A stretch of 20,646 bases of DNA, taken from ZC4RG19 sp036279475 (GTDB taxonomy: Bacteria; Actinomycetota; Acidimicrobiia; Acidimicrobiales; VFJN01). The translations under genes were made by a program, and so were the position numbers. Below the pieces are notes generated by a model, which was not told the DNA's origin, made no database searches, and saw only the letters and a list, made by a program, of their open reading frames with translations. The stretch lies in NCBI GenBank assembly GCA_036279475.1, contig DASUJB010000190.1, forward strand, positions 1-20,646, written 5' to 3'. Positions 1-6,712 of this stretch are shown here, one piece after another (the first letter of the stretch is position 1; each line of letters opens with the position of its first letter).

Positions 1-64
1 GGCCGAGGTGGCCGACGCGATCGCCACCCCCGACCGCACGGAAGGCGCAGAGACCCCCGCATGA
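1..64 (+). CDS. C-terminal end of an upstream gene, probably trigger factor (partial)
   Basis: A frame open from base 2 encodes 20 residues (AEVADAIATPDRTEGAETPA) and stops with TGA at 62-64. The stop overlaps the clpP start as ATGA, so the two genes are probably translationally coupled. The Ala/Glu/Thr-rich tail has no recognisable domain. The trigger factor assignment rests only on the widespread tig-clpP-clpX gene order. A first clpP paralogue, as in ClpP1P2 actinobacteria, is possible but the tail does not look like a ClpP end. Confidence 0.5.
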   Translation, partial: AEVADAIATPDRTEGAETPA

Positions 65-693
65 ACTTCCAGAACTACCTCGTCCCCAACGTCGTCGAGC
101 AGACGAGCCGCGGCGAGCGCGCCTACGACCTGTACAGCCGGCTGCTCAAGGAGAACATCATCTTCCTGGGCACGCCGATCGACGACGCCATCGCCAACCT
201 GATCTGCGCCCAGCTCATCCACCTCGAGTCGGAGAACCCCGACAAGGACATCAACATCTACATCAACAGCCCCGGTGGCGACATCACCGCCCTGTTCGCC
301 ATCTACGACACGATGTCCTTCATCAAGCCCGACATCAGCACCATCTGCTTCGGGCAGGCGGCCTCGGCGGCCGCCGTGCTGCTGGCGGCCGGCACGCGGG
401 GCAAGCGCCTGGCCCTGCCCCACACGCGGGTCCTGCTGCACCAGCCCTGGGGCCAGGCCGGCGGGCAGGCCACCGACGTCGAGCTGGCGGCCCGGGAGAT
501 CCTGCGCATGCGCACGCTGCTCGACCAGATCCTGGCCCGGCACACCGGGCAGACCGAGGAGCGCATCCACAAGGACACCGAGCGCGACTTCGTGCTGAGC
601 GCCGAGGAGGCCAAGGAGTACGGCATCATCGACGAGGTCATCTCCTCGCGGCGAGCTGCCGACCTGACCGGCCCCATCACGCGGGCGAGCTGA
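61..693 (+). CDS. clpP: ATP-dependent Clp protease proteolytic subunit ClpP
   Basis: This is the 210-residue serine peptidase subunit of the Clp protease. It forms the tetradecameric chamber that degrades proteins fed in by ClpX or ClpC. The catalytic triad is visible: Ser102 in GQAASAAA, His127 in LLHQPWG and Asp176 in TERDFVLSAEEA. The oxyanion-side NSPGGDI motif is at 69-75, and the C-terminal EYGIIDEVI is typical. Length is normal. The ATG at 61 overlaps the upstream stop by 4 nt and has only a distant purine-rich stretch before it, so translation is probably coupled. It lies 27 nt upstream of its partner clpX. Many actinobacteria encode two ClpP paralogues in tandem; only one is visible here, and a second could lie outside the window. 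Confidence 0.97.
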   Translation: MNFQNYLVPNVVEQTSRGERAYDLYSRLLKENIIFLGTPIDDAIANLICAQLIHLESENPDKDINIYINSPGGDITALFAIYDTMSFIKPDISTICFGQAASAAAVLLAAGTRGKRLALPHTRVLLHQPWGQAGGQATDVELAAREILRMRTLLDQILARHTGQTEERIHKDTERDFVLSAEEAKEYGIIDEVISSRRAADLTGPITRAS

Positions 694-720
694 GACCGAG
701 GCGACCGGGGGGAGCGAGAC

Positions 721-1995
721 GTGGCCAAGTTCGGAGACGGCGGCGAGCTGCTCAAGTGCTCGTTCTGCGGAAAGTCCCAGAAGCAGGTCAAGAAGCTGAT
801 CGCCGGCCCCGGCGTGTACATCTGCGACGAGTGCATCGACCTCTGCAACGAGATCATCGAGGAGGAGCTGGCCGAGCCCGCGGAGCTGCGGTTCGACGAG
901 CTCCCGAAGCCCCGTGAGATCTACGACTTCCTGAACGACTACATCATCGGCCAGGAGCACGCCAAGAAGATCCTCTCGGTCGCGGTCTACAACCACTACA
1001 AGCGCGTGCAGTACGGCGGGACGCCGTCGGGCGACGTCGAGCTGGCCAAGTCCAACATCATGCTCATCGGGCCCACGGGGTGCGGGAAGACCCTCCTGGC
1101 CCAGACCCTGGCCCGCATGCTCAACGTGCCGTTCGCCATCGCCGACGCCACGGCCCTCACCGAGGCGGGCTACGTGGGCGAGGACGTCGAGAACATCCTG
1201 CTGAAGCTCATCCAGGCCGCCGACTACGACGTGAAGAAGGCCGAGACGGGCATCATCTACATCGACGAGATCGACAAGATCGCCCGGAAGAGCGAGAACC
1301 CGTCGATCACCCGGGACGTGTCGGGCGAGGGGGTCCAGCAGGCCCTGCTGAAGATCCTGGAGGGGACGACCGCCTCCGTCCCCCCCCAGGGCGGTCGCAA
1401 GCACCCCCACCAGGAGTTCATCCAGATCGACACCACCAACATCCTGTTCGTCTGCGGCGGGGCGTTCGCCGGCCTGGAGAAGATCGTCGAGAGCCGCGTG
1501 GGGCGCAGCGGCGTGGGGTTCACCGCCGACGTCCAGCGCTACGATGACAAGGAGCTGGGCCGGCTCCTCGAGCAGGTGCAGCCCGAGGACCTCCTCAAGT
1601 TCGGGCTGATCCCCGAGTTCGTCGGGCGCCTGCCGGTGATCGGCGCGGTGTCGAGCCTCGACCACGAGGCGCTCATCCGCATCCTCAACGAGCCCAAGAA
1701 CGCCCTCATCAAGCAGTACCGCAAGATGTTCGAGTTCGAGGACGTCGAGCTGGAGTTCGCCGACGACGCCCTCGAAGCCATCGCCGAGCAGGCCCTGCTG
1801 CGGGGCACCGGCGCCCGGGGCCTGCGGGCCATCCTCGAGGAGGTGCTCCTCGACCTCATGTACGAGCTGCCCAGCCGCAGCGACGTGGGGCGGTGCGTCG
1901 TCGACCGGGCCGTCGTGCTCGAGCGGGTGAACCCGACGCTGGTGCCGCGCACCGAGTCGACGCGCCAGCAGCGGCCCCGCCGCGCCGCCTCCTAG
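721..1995 (+). CDS. clpX: ATP-dependent Clp protease ATP-binding subunit ClpX
   Basis: This AAA+ unfoldase (424 residues) recognises tagged substrates and threads them into ClpP. The N-terminal zinc-binding domain has Cys13, Cys16, Cys35 and Cys38. Walker A GPTGCGKT is at 117-124, the pore loop GYVGED at 150-155, Walker B IIYIDEID at 178-185 and the RKH pore loop at 226-228. The ClpP-docking tripeptide, usually IGF, appears as VGF at 265-267. The start is GTG at 721, supported by a purine-rich GGGGAG at 709-714 six bases upstream and by the conserved N-terminus. It probably forms one transcription unit with clpP. folC begins 29 nt after the stop, without the valS gene found at this point in Streptomyces. 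Confidence 0.98.
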   Translation: MAKFGDGGELLKCSFCGKSQKQVKKLIAGPGVYICDECIDLCNEIIEEELAEPAELRFDELPKPREIYDFLNDYIIGQEHAKKILSVAVYNHYKRVQYGGTPSGDVELAKSNIMLIGPTGCGKTLLAQTLARMLNVPFAIADATALTEAGYVGEDVENILLKLIQAADYDVKKAETGIIYIDEIDKIARKSENPSITRDVSGEGVQQALLKILEGTTASVPPQGGRKHPHQEFIQIDTTNILFVCGGAFAGLEKIVESRVGRSGVGFTADVQRYDDKELGRLLEQVQPEDLLKFGLIPEFVGRLPVIGAVSSLDHEALIRILNEPKNALIKQYRKMFEFEDVELEFADDALEAIAEQALLRGTGARGLRAILEEVLLDLMYELPSRSDVGRCVVDRAVVLERVNPTLVPRTESTRQQRPRRAAS

Positions 1996-2024
1996 GCCCT
2001 CGGGCCGTCTTGGTGGGCGCCACC

Positions 2025-3353
2025 GTGGACCTCGCCGCCGCCCAGGGGTGGCTCGACGCCCACATCGACATCGAGAGGACCATGGGCGTGTCGGCCGGCC
2101 ACGTCCAGGGCCTGTCCCTCGACCGCATGCGCCAGGTCCTCGACGTCCTGGGCAACCCCCAGCGGGCCTACCCGGTCGTCCACATCACCGGCACCAACGG
2201 CAAGGGCTCGACGGCCCGGATGGTGACGGCCCTGCTCGGTACCCACGGGCTGTCCGTCGGTACCTACGGCAGCCCCCACCTCGAGCACGTCACCGAGCGG
2301 ATCTCGCGCAACGGCGAGCCCATCGACCCCGAGGAGATGGCCCGGGTGGCGGGCGAGCTGGCGGCCCTGGAGGAGCAGCGCTTCTTCGACGAGCCTCCGT
2401 CCTACTTCGAGCTGCTGACAGCCATGGCCTTCGCCTGGTTCAGCCAGGTGGCCGTGGACGTCGCCGTCGTCGAAGTCGGCCTCCTGGGCCGCTACGACGC
2501 CACGAACGTGGCCGACGGCCAGGTGGCGGTGGTCACCAACGTCGGTCGCGACCACACCGACGGCACCGGGGACTGGCGGCACCGCATCGCCGAGGAGAAG
2601 GCGGGGATCGTCAAGCCCGGCAGCCACCTCGTGCTCGGCCACGTCGAGGAGCGCCTCCGTCACGTGTTCGAGGCCGAGGGGCCCGCCGAGGTGTGGCTGC
2701 AGGACCGGGACTTCGGGGTGGTGACCGACCGGTTGGCCCTGGGCGGCCACGTCGTCGACCTGCGCACGCCCCACGGCGAGCACCCCGAGGTGCTCCTGCC
2801 GGTGCACGGCGCCCACCAGGTGGGCAACGCCGCGCTGGCGGTGGCGGCCACCGAGGCGTTCTTCGGGCGGCGCCTCCACGACGACGTGGTGGCCGAGGCC
2901 TTCGCCGGCCTGACCCTGCCCGGGCGGTTCGAGGTGCTGCACCGGGCCCCCCTGCTGGTGCTCGACGGTGCCCACAACCCCGACGGGGCGGCCACGGTGG
3001 CGGCCACGCTGGCCGACGAGTTCTCCGTGGCCGGGCGGCGCCGCTGGGTGGTCGGGGTCCTCCGGGGCCGCGACGTGGGGGAGATGCTGGACCAGCTCGG
3101 CGTCCGCCCCGGCGACGAGGTGGTGGCCACGACGCCGCCGTCCCCCCGGGGCGTGCCCGCCGGCGAGCTGGCGGGGATCGCCGCCGCCCACGAGGTCGAC
3201 GCCGTGGCGGTGCCCGAGGTCGAGGCGGCGGTGGCGCGGGCGTGGGGGGACACGCGCCAGGAGGGCGACGCCGGGCTGGTGATGGTGACCGGCTCGCTCT
3301 ACACGGTGGGCGCGGCCCGCACGGCATGCCGCCGGCTGGGCCTGGTGGGCTGA
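2025..3353 (+). CDS. folC: Bifunctional folylpolyglutamate synthase / dihydrofolate synthase
   Basis: This Mur-ligase-superfamily enzyme adds glutamate to dihydropteroate and/or folates using ATP. It makes dihydrofolate and then retains folates in the cell as polyglutamates. The P-loop GTNGKGST lies at about 56-63. The family motifs RYDATN, EKAGIVKPG and LDGAHNPDGA follow, and the C-terminal glutamate-ligase domain ends in VTGSLYTVG. The chosen GTG at 2025 gives 442 residues beginning MDLAAAQGWL, close to family N-termini. GTG 2013 and TTG 2010 are alternatives, and no strong ribosome site separates them. The frame stays open back to 1893 inside clpX, but that extension is only GC-rich read-through. 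Co-transcription with clpX is likely given the short gap. Confidence 0.93.
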   Translation: MDLAAAQGWLDAHIDIERTMGVSAGHVQGLSLDRMRQVLDVLGNPQRAYPVVHITGTNGKGSTARMVTALLGTHGLSVGTYGSPHLEHVTERISRNGEPIDPEEMARVAGELAALEEQRFFDEPPSYFELLTAMAFAWFSQVAVDVAVVEVGLLGRYDATNVADGQVAVVTNVGRDHTDGTGDWRHRIAEEKAGIVKPGSHLVLGHVEERLRHVFEAEGPAEVWLQDRDFGVVTDRLALGGHVVDLRTPHGEHPEVLLPVHGAHQVGNAALAVAATEAFFGRRLHDDVVAEAFAGLTLPGRFEVLHRAPLLVLDGAHNPDGAATVAATLADEFSVAGRRRWVVGVLRGRDVGEMLDQLGVRPGDEVVATTPPSPRGVPAGELAGIAAAHEVDAVAVPEVEAAVARAWGDTRQEGDAGLVMVTGSLYTVGAARTACRRLGLVG

Positions 3354-3360
3354 CGCCGCC

Positions 3361-3430
3361 TGCCGCCTGCCGCCTGCCGCCTGCCGCCTGCCGCCTGCCG
3401 CCTGCCGCCTGCCGCCTGCCGCCTGCCGCC
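3361..3430 (+). repeat. Perfect heptanucleotide tandem repeat, 10 copies
   Basis: Ten uninterrupted copies of the 7-bp unit TGCCGCC fill 3361-3430, with a partial CCGCC at 3356-3360 before them. The array begins just after the folC stop and ends about 120 nt before the ndk start. Unit length is not a multiple of three, so copy-number change would not keep a frame. The minus strand reads as GG-C-GG-CA-GG pairs and could form two-tier G-quadruplexes or slipped structures. No protein-coding reading is supported. Confidence 0.97.
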
Positions 3431-3460
3431 TGCTCTTCGCGCCCGCTCTCGCCGCCCGGG

Positions 3461-3488
3461 CGACTGGTGCGGACCGGACGACTGGTGC
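3461..3488 (+). repeat. 10-bp direct repeat upstream of ndk
   Basis: CGACTGGTGC occurs at 3461-3470 and again at 3479-3488, an 18-bp start-to-start spacing. Each copy is followed by a GGA-containing tail. It sits about 50-75 bp upstream of the proposed ndk -10 box, where an activator or repressor could bind. This is a candidate operator only. Confidence 0.4.
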
Positions 3489-3535
3489 AGGCCCCCGGAC
3501 CACGCCTCGGGTTTCGTGGCCCGTGGCCCGGGCCC

Positions 3536-3541
3536 TACCCT
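3536..3541 (+). promoter_or_regulatory. Putative -10 box of a leaderless ndk transcript
   Basis: TACCCT fits the actinobacterial TANNNT -10 consensus and ends 9 nt before the ndk GTG at 3551. This would place transcription initiation at or just before the start codon. No Shine-Dalgarno sequence lies in the 9-nt interval. Similar boxes occur before four other genes in the window. No clear -35 element is visible. Confidence 0.5.
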
Positions 3542-3550
3542 CGGGCCCCT

Positions 3551-3967
3551 GTGAAGAACCGCACCTTCGTCATGTGCAAGCCCGACGCCGTCGAGCGGCG
3601 GCTGGTCGGTGAGATCGTCGGCCGCCTCGAGCGGAAGGGCCTCACCCTGGTGGCCGCCGAGCTACGGATGGTCGACCGGGAGCTGGCCGAGCGGCACTAC
3701 GAGGAGCACCGCGACAAGCCGTTCTTCGGCGACCTCGTCGACTTCGTCACCCGGTCGCCCGCCTTCCCCATGGTGGTCGAGGGCCCGGACGAGGACACAT
3801 GGCGGCTGGTGCGCAAGCTGGTGGGCGCCACCAAGGTGGTCGACGCCGAGCCGGGGACCATCCGTGGCGACCTGGCCTCCACGACGACGGAGAACCTGGT
3901 CCACGCCAGCGACGGTCACGAGTCGGCGGCCCGTGAGATCGGCCTGTGGTTCCCCGGCCTCGGATGA
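3551..3967 (+). CDS. ndk: Nucleoside diphosphate kinase
   Basis: This 138-residue enzyme transfers the gamma-phosphate of ATP to other (d)NDPs through a phosphohistidine. The N-terminus RTFVMCKPDAV carries the conserved Lys10. The phosphorylated histidine is His118 in NLVHASDG. GDL(A)STTTENLVHASDG and the C-terminal EIGLWFPG are typical, and length matches the family. The start is GTG at 3551, chosen because homology begins there, although the frame is open much further upstream through GC-rich sequence and the repeat array. A -10-like TACCCT immediately upstream suggests leaderless transcription. It is convergent with the PPOX gene, whose stop is about 20 nt away. Confidence 0.96.
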   Translation: MKNRTFVMCKPDAVERRLVGEIVGRLERKGLTLVAAELRMVDRELAERHYEEHRDKPFFGDLVDFVTRSPAFPMVVEGPDEDTWRLVRKLVGATKVVDAEPGTIRGDLASTTTENLVHASDGHESAAREIGLWFPGLG

Positions 3968-3971
3968 CGGT

Positions 3972-3984
3972 CCGAGCGGCTCGG
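3972..3984. terminator. Small hairpin between convergent ndk and PPOX genes
   Basis: CCGAG (3972-3976) pairs with CTCGG (3980-3984) around a 3-nt loop in the 21-nt gap between the two stops. There is no T-tract on either side. It could act as a bidirectional terminator or mRNA 3'-end stabiliser, but the stem is short and the call weak. Confidence 0.3.
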
Positions 3985-3988
3985 GAGA

Positions 3989-4501
3989 TCACCAGCGCCA
4001 GCGGGTGGCGCGGCTGGCGAACTCGTCTTCGCGCTCGATGATCCCGAAGGCACGGTCCGGCGTGACCTCGACGATGGCGTGGCCCCGGACGAAGGCCTCC
4101 ATCTCCGGGCGCCCGGCGGGATCGTCGCAGTACTTCGCGACGTAGGCGGCGACGGCACGGTCGATGGCGGCGGTGTCGCCCGCCACGTCGGCGATGCGAG
4201 CTCGTCCCTCCACGGAGACGCACTCCACCGTGTCGTCCACGGCCACGACGCACAGCGGGTTCTCGGCGACGTTGCGCGCCTTGCGAGCGCGCGGGGAGCA
4301 CGAGAACCAGAACCGGTCGCCCTCGGGCAGCCACACGCCCCACACCGGCATGGCGTGGGGCCGTGCCGAGGCCGACGCGGTGACGACCCAGTAGTTCCGG
4401 TTGTCGACGAGGCGCTGCTGCGCCCATGTCCAGGGCAGGGCACCGGCCGGGTCGGCCGGGACGCCGTAGTCGGCCATCGCGGGACGCTCGACGCTCGGCA
4501 C
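3989..4501 (-). CDS. PPOX-family (pyridoxamine 5'-phosphate oxidase-like) flavin/F420 oxidoreductase
   Basis: A 170-residue split beta-barrel protein of the pyridoxamine-phosphate-oxidase-like superfamily. Members bind FMN or F420 and reduce diverse substrates in the cytosol. Supporting segments are NYWVVTASASARPHAMPVWGVW near the N-terminus, FWFSCSPRARKARNVAENP in the middle and the C-terminal TRWRW, which resembles the TRWRF end of F420-type PPOX proteins. The GTG at 4501 is preferred because a TAGCCT box sits 6 nt upstream (leaderless). The ATG at 4477 (residue 9) is the alternative. It is divergent from the SCO6745-family gene and convergent with ndk. Family membership is likely; cofactor and substrate cannot be read from the sequence. 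Confidence 0.85.
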   Translation of the reverse strand: MPSVERPAMADYGVPADPAGALPWTWAQQRLVDNRNYWVVTASASARPHAMPVWGVWLPEGDRFWFSCSPRARKARNVAENPLCVVAVDDTVECVSVEGRARIADVAGDTAAIDRAVAAYVAKYCDDPAGRPEMEAFVRGHAIVEVTPDRAFGIIEREDEFASRATRWRW

Positions 4502-4507
4502 GGGCGC

Positions 4508-4513
4508 AGGCTA
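4508..4513 (-). promoter_or_regulatory. Putative -10 box (TAGCCT) of the PPOX gene
   Basis: On the minus strand TAGCCT is followed after 6 nt by the GTG start at 4501, which suggests a leaderless transcript. The box lies in the palindrome GGCTAGCC, so its orientation is supported mainly by the start-codon spacing. Confidence 0.4.
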
Positions 4514-4586
4514 GCCCCTGGTCGCCGGTGGTCGTGGCTCCCCGTCGGCCCCGGCGGCGGCCGCACCCGAGGTCGTGGCGGGCGAC

Positions 4587-4592
4587 TAGCCT
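4587..4592 (+). promoter_or_regulatory. Putative -10 box (TAGCCT) of the SCO6745-family gene
   Basis: TAGCCT ends 9 nt before the ATG at 4602, with no ribosome-binding site in between. The spacing is the same as at the ndk and radical SAM genes. No convincing -35 element is seen. Confidence 0.5.
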
Positions 4593-4601
4593 GCCGGTCC
4601 C

Positions 4602-5342
4602 ATGGGCCGAGACGAGTTCCTGGAAGCCGCCGCGCCGCTCATCGGCGAGGTCGGCTCCGCCTTCTACTTCGCCCCCGAGACGCTGGCCACCGGGAAGGAC
4701 ATCGGGCTCGACGGCTTCCGGTACTACTTCCTCGGGCGTGGCGGCGTCCTGGGCGACGTCGAGGCCCCGGTAGTGGCCAGCGCCTTCGGGTACTTCAAGC
4801 CGAGCGTGGTGGCGGCCATGTGGGACAGCGGCCGCGAGCGCTGCGGCCGGTCGCCCCGCGAGGTGGGCCGCTCCTACCTGGCGTGCTGCCACGAGCTGGG
4901 GCGGTCCCGCTACGCCGACGTCGACGACCTCGCCGGCCTGTGCGCGGCGGCGGCCGCCGTGGACGACGCGGCCGACAACGCCGGGCTCGCCCTCTACGCC
5001 GCCATCTCGGCCGAGCCCCGCCCCGACGACCTGCCGGCGCGTGCCGCCCACCTGGTGGCCGTCCTGCGCGAGCTGCGGGGGAGCGCCCACCTGCTGGCGG
5101 TCCGGGCGTCGGGGCTGGCTCCCCGGGTCGCCCACTGCATCAAGAGGCCGGACGACTTCGCCGCCTTCGGCTGGGGCGAGGACGAGCGGCCCACCGTCAC
5201 CGAGGCCGACCGCGAGGCGCTGGACCGTGCCGAGGACCTCACGGACCAGATCGTGGCCCCGGCCTTCGCGGTGCTCGACGACGCCGGGCGGTCCACCCTC
5301 CTGTCGGGCCTCCGCCAGATGCAGGCCCGGCTGGCGGGCTGA
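4602..5342 (+). CDS. SCO6745-family protein of unknown function
   Basis: A 246-residue, mostly alpha-helical soluble protein without signal peptide or membrane segment. The N-terminal APLIGEVGSAFYFAPET, followed by GLDGFRYYFLGRGGVLGDVEAPVV and then VVASAFGYFKPSVVAAMW, resembles the actinobacterial SCO6745 family. That family has the pattern of a conserved YFAPE, then a G-(FY)-FxGRxAPLG segment, then a TAxFxxFxPxxV segment. A helix-turn-helix-like fold is annotated for the family, but I see no proven function or catalytic motif here. The ATG is preceded by a TAGCCT box at leaderless spacing. It is divergent from the PPOX gene, with 100 nt between the starts, so the two could be co-regulated. 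Confidence 0.8.
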   Translation: MGRDEFLEAAAPLIGEVGSAFYFAPETLATGKDIGLDGFRYYFLGRGGVLGDVEAPVVASAFGYFKPSVVAAMWDSGRERCGRSPREVGRSYLACCHELGRSRYADVDDLAGLCAAAAAVDDAADNAGLALYAAISAEPRPDDLPARAAHLVAVLRELRGSAHLLAVRASGLAPRVAHCIKRPDDFAAFGWGEDERPTVTEADREALDRAEDLTDQIVAPAFAVLDDAGRSTLLSGLRQMQARLAG

Positions 5343-5358
5343 TCCCCCGGCCGGGACG

Positions 5359-5373
5359 CCCCGCCCGGCGGGG
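5359..5373. terminator. GC hairpin downstream of the SCO6745-family gene
   Basis: CCCCGC (5359-5364) and GCGGGG (5368-5373) form a perfect 6-bp stem with loop CCG, 16 nt after the stop codon. The 151-nt gap between this gene and the convergent permease remnant has further inverted GC-rich sequence but no gene. No T-tract follows, so function as a terminator is inferred from position and stem strength. Confidence 0.4.
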
Positions 5374-5493
5374 GCCCGGCGTGGAGGCGTCGCCACATGA
5401 CGTCGCCGGGCCGGCCGGTGACGGTCGTGCCACCCCACCGGCGGTGGCCCCGGCGTGGGGTGTCGCCACGGCTCGGACGGAGTCGCACTCGGA

Positions 5494-6711
5494 TCAGCGG
5501 CGCGAGCGGGACATCAGGTAGACGAAGTACGGCGCGCCCAGCATCGACACGACGAGGCCGGCGGGGACCTGCGCCGGGGCGATGACCGTCCGGCCGATGA
5601 CGTCGGCGAGGCCCAGCAGCACGGCCCCGACCGCCACCGCCACGGGCAGGATGCGGACGTGCCGCCCACCCACGAGGCCCCGGGCGACGTGGGGCGCCAC
5701 CAGGCCGACGAACGCGACGACGCCCACGGCGGCGACGCTCAGGGCGCCCAGCACGGCCGCCACCACGACCATGACGGCCCGGGTCCGCTCGAGGTGCACC
5801 CCGACGAGCCGGGGGGTGTCGTCGTCGAGGGCGAGCAGGTCCAGCTCCCGGTGGCGGGCGAGGGCCACGGGGACGGCGACGACCAGGCCGACGGCCACGG
5901 GGAGGACCTCCTCCCACGTGCGCCCGTAGGTGGTGCCCGACAGCCACGTGTAGATCCGGGGCGTGTCCCACGGGTTGGCCCGCAGCAGCAGGTAGGCGGA
6001 CAGCGACGACAGCCCGTACCAGAGGCCGATGCCGACGAGCACCAGGCGCTCGGCGTCGAGCCCCTGGCGCCACGACAGCCCGTAGACGACGGCGAACGCC
6101 GCCAGGGCACCGGTGACGGCCGCGGCGACCAGCGTGCCCGTGCCGGTGCCGGCCCCGGTCGCCAGCACCGCCCCCAGGCCCGCTCCCGCGGTGACCCCGA
6201 TCAGGCCCGGTTGGGCCAGCGGGTTGCGGCTCGTGGCCTGCACGACGGAGCCGGCGAGGGTCAGGACGCCGCCGGCCGGCAGGGCGGCCACCACGCGGGG
6301 GCCGCTCGTCGAGGGCGAACCGCGCCACGGGGGCGCCCTCGCCCTGGACCCACAGGACGACGTCCCCGGTGCGGATCCAGGTGTGCCCCCCCAGCAGGCC
6401 CAGGAGCAGGCAGCCGGTGACGGCGATCGCTCCCGTCACCAGCACGACGGCGAAGCGCCGCCGGCTGGGGACGCTCAGGGCGGTCCGTGCCGGCGCGCCC
6501 GTCGGCCCGTCGCCGCGGCGCCGTGCCAGGGCGACCAGCACGGCGGCGCCGAGGACCGTCGTGGCGATCCCGGTGGGCACGCTGGTGGCTCCTCGGCACC
6601 GATGAGCGCCCGCACGACCGCGTCGGCCAGGACGACGAGACGGGCGCCGACAAGGCCCGCGGCAGCGCAGCCTCGTCCGGGCCATGGAGGGCGACGACAC
6701 CGGGCGTACCC
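5494..6711 (-). pseudogene. Remnant of a fused FecCD-type iron-siderophore ABC transporter permease
   Basis: The intact 3' part (5494-6294, 266 residues) is a polytopic FecCD permease domain, with SRNPLAQPGLIGVTAGAG near its start, GVVAFVGLVAPHVAR in the middle and GAPYFVYLMSR at the end. Upstream, the homologous protein continues in other frames. WVQGEGAPVARFALDERPPR is one frame off, and the shift falls at a run of five G at 6297-6301, equivalent to one extra C in the gene. Before that, VPTGIATTVLGAAVLVALARRR is the end of a first permease half, joined through a shift near 6580-6588 to GARLVVLADAVVRALIGAEE. A third shift near 6650 leads to HGPDEAALPRA. Nothing remains of the first 250 or so residues; the remnant stops against the hydroxylase start at 6713. 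Intact relatives are about 650-700 residues with two fused halves. True decay or local consensus error could explain it. Confidence 0.75.
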
Positions 6712-6712
6712 C

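Noticed and set aside
1893..2024. An N-terminal extension of folC starting inside clpX
   Set aside because: The extra residues are Arg/Ala/Pro-rich read-through of the clpX end in another frame and do not resemble FolC N-termini.
1992..3503. A 503-codon open frame on the minus strand, antisense to folC and through the heptanucleotide repeat
   Set aside because: It is a GC-rich shadow of folC: composition is His/Gly/Arg-rich with no recognisable domain, and the repeat region gives an artificial seven-residue repeat.
2048..3550. An upstream open extension in the ndk frame reaching back through folC
   Set aside because: It lacks stops only because of GC content and the repeat array. NDK homology begins at 3551, where a promoter-like box also lies.
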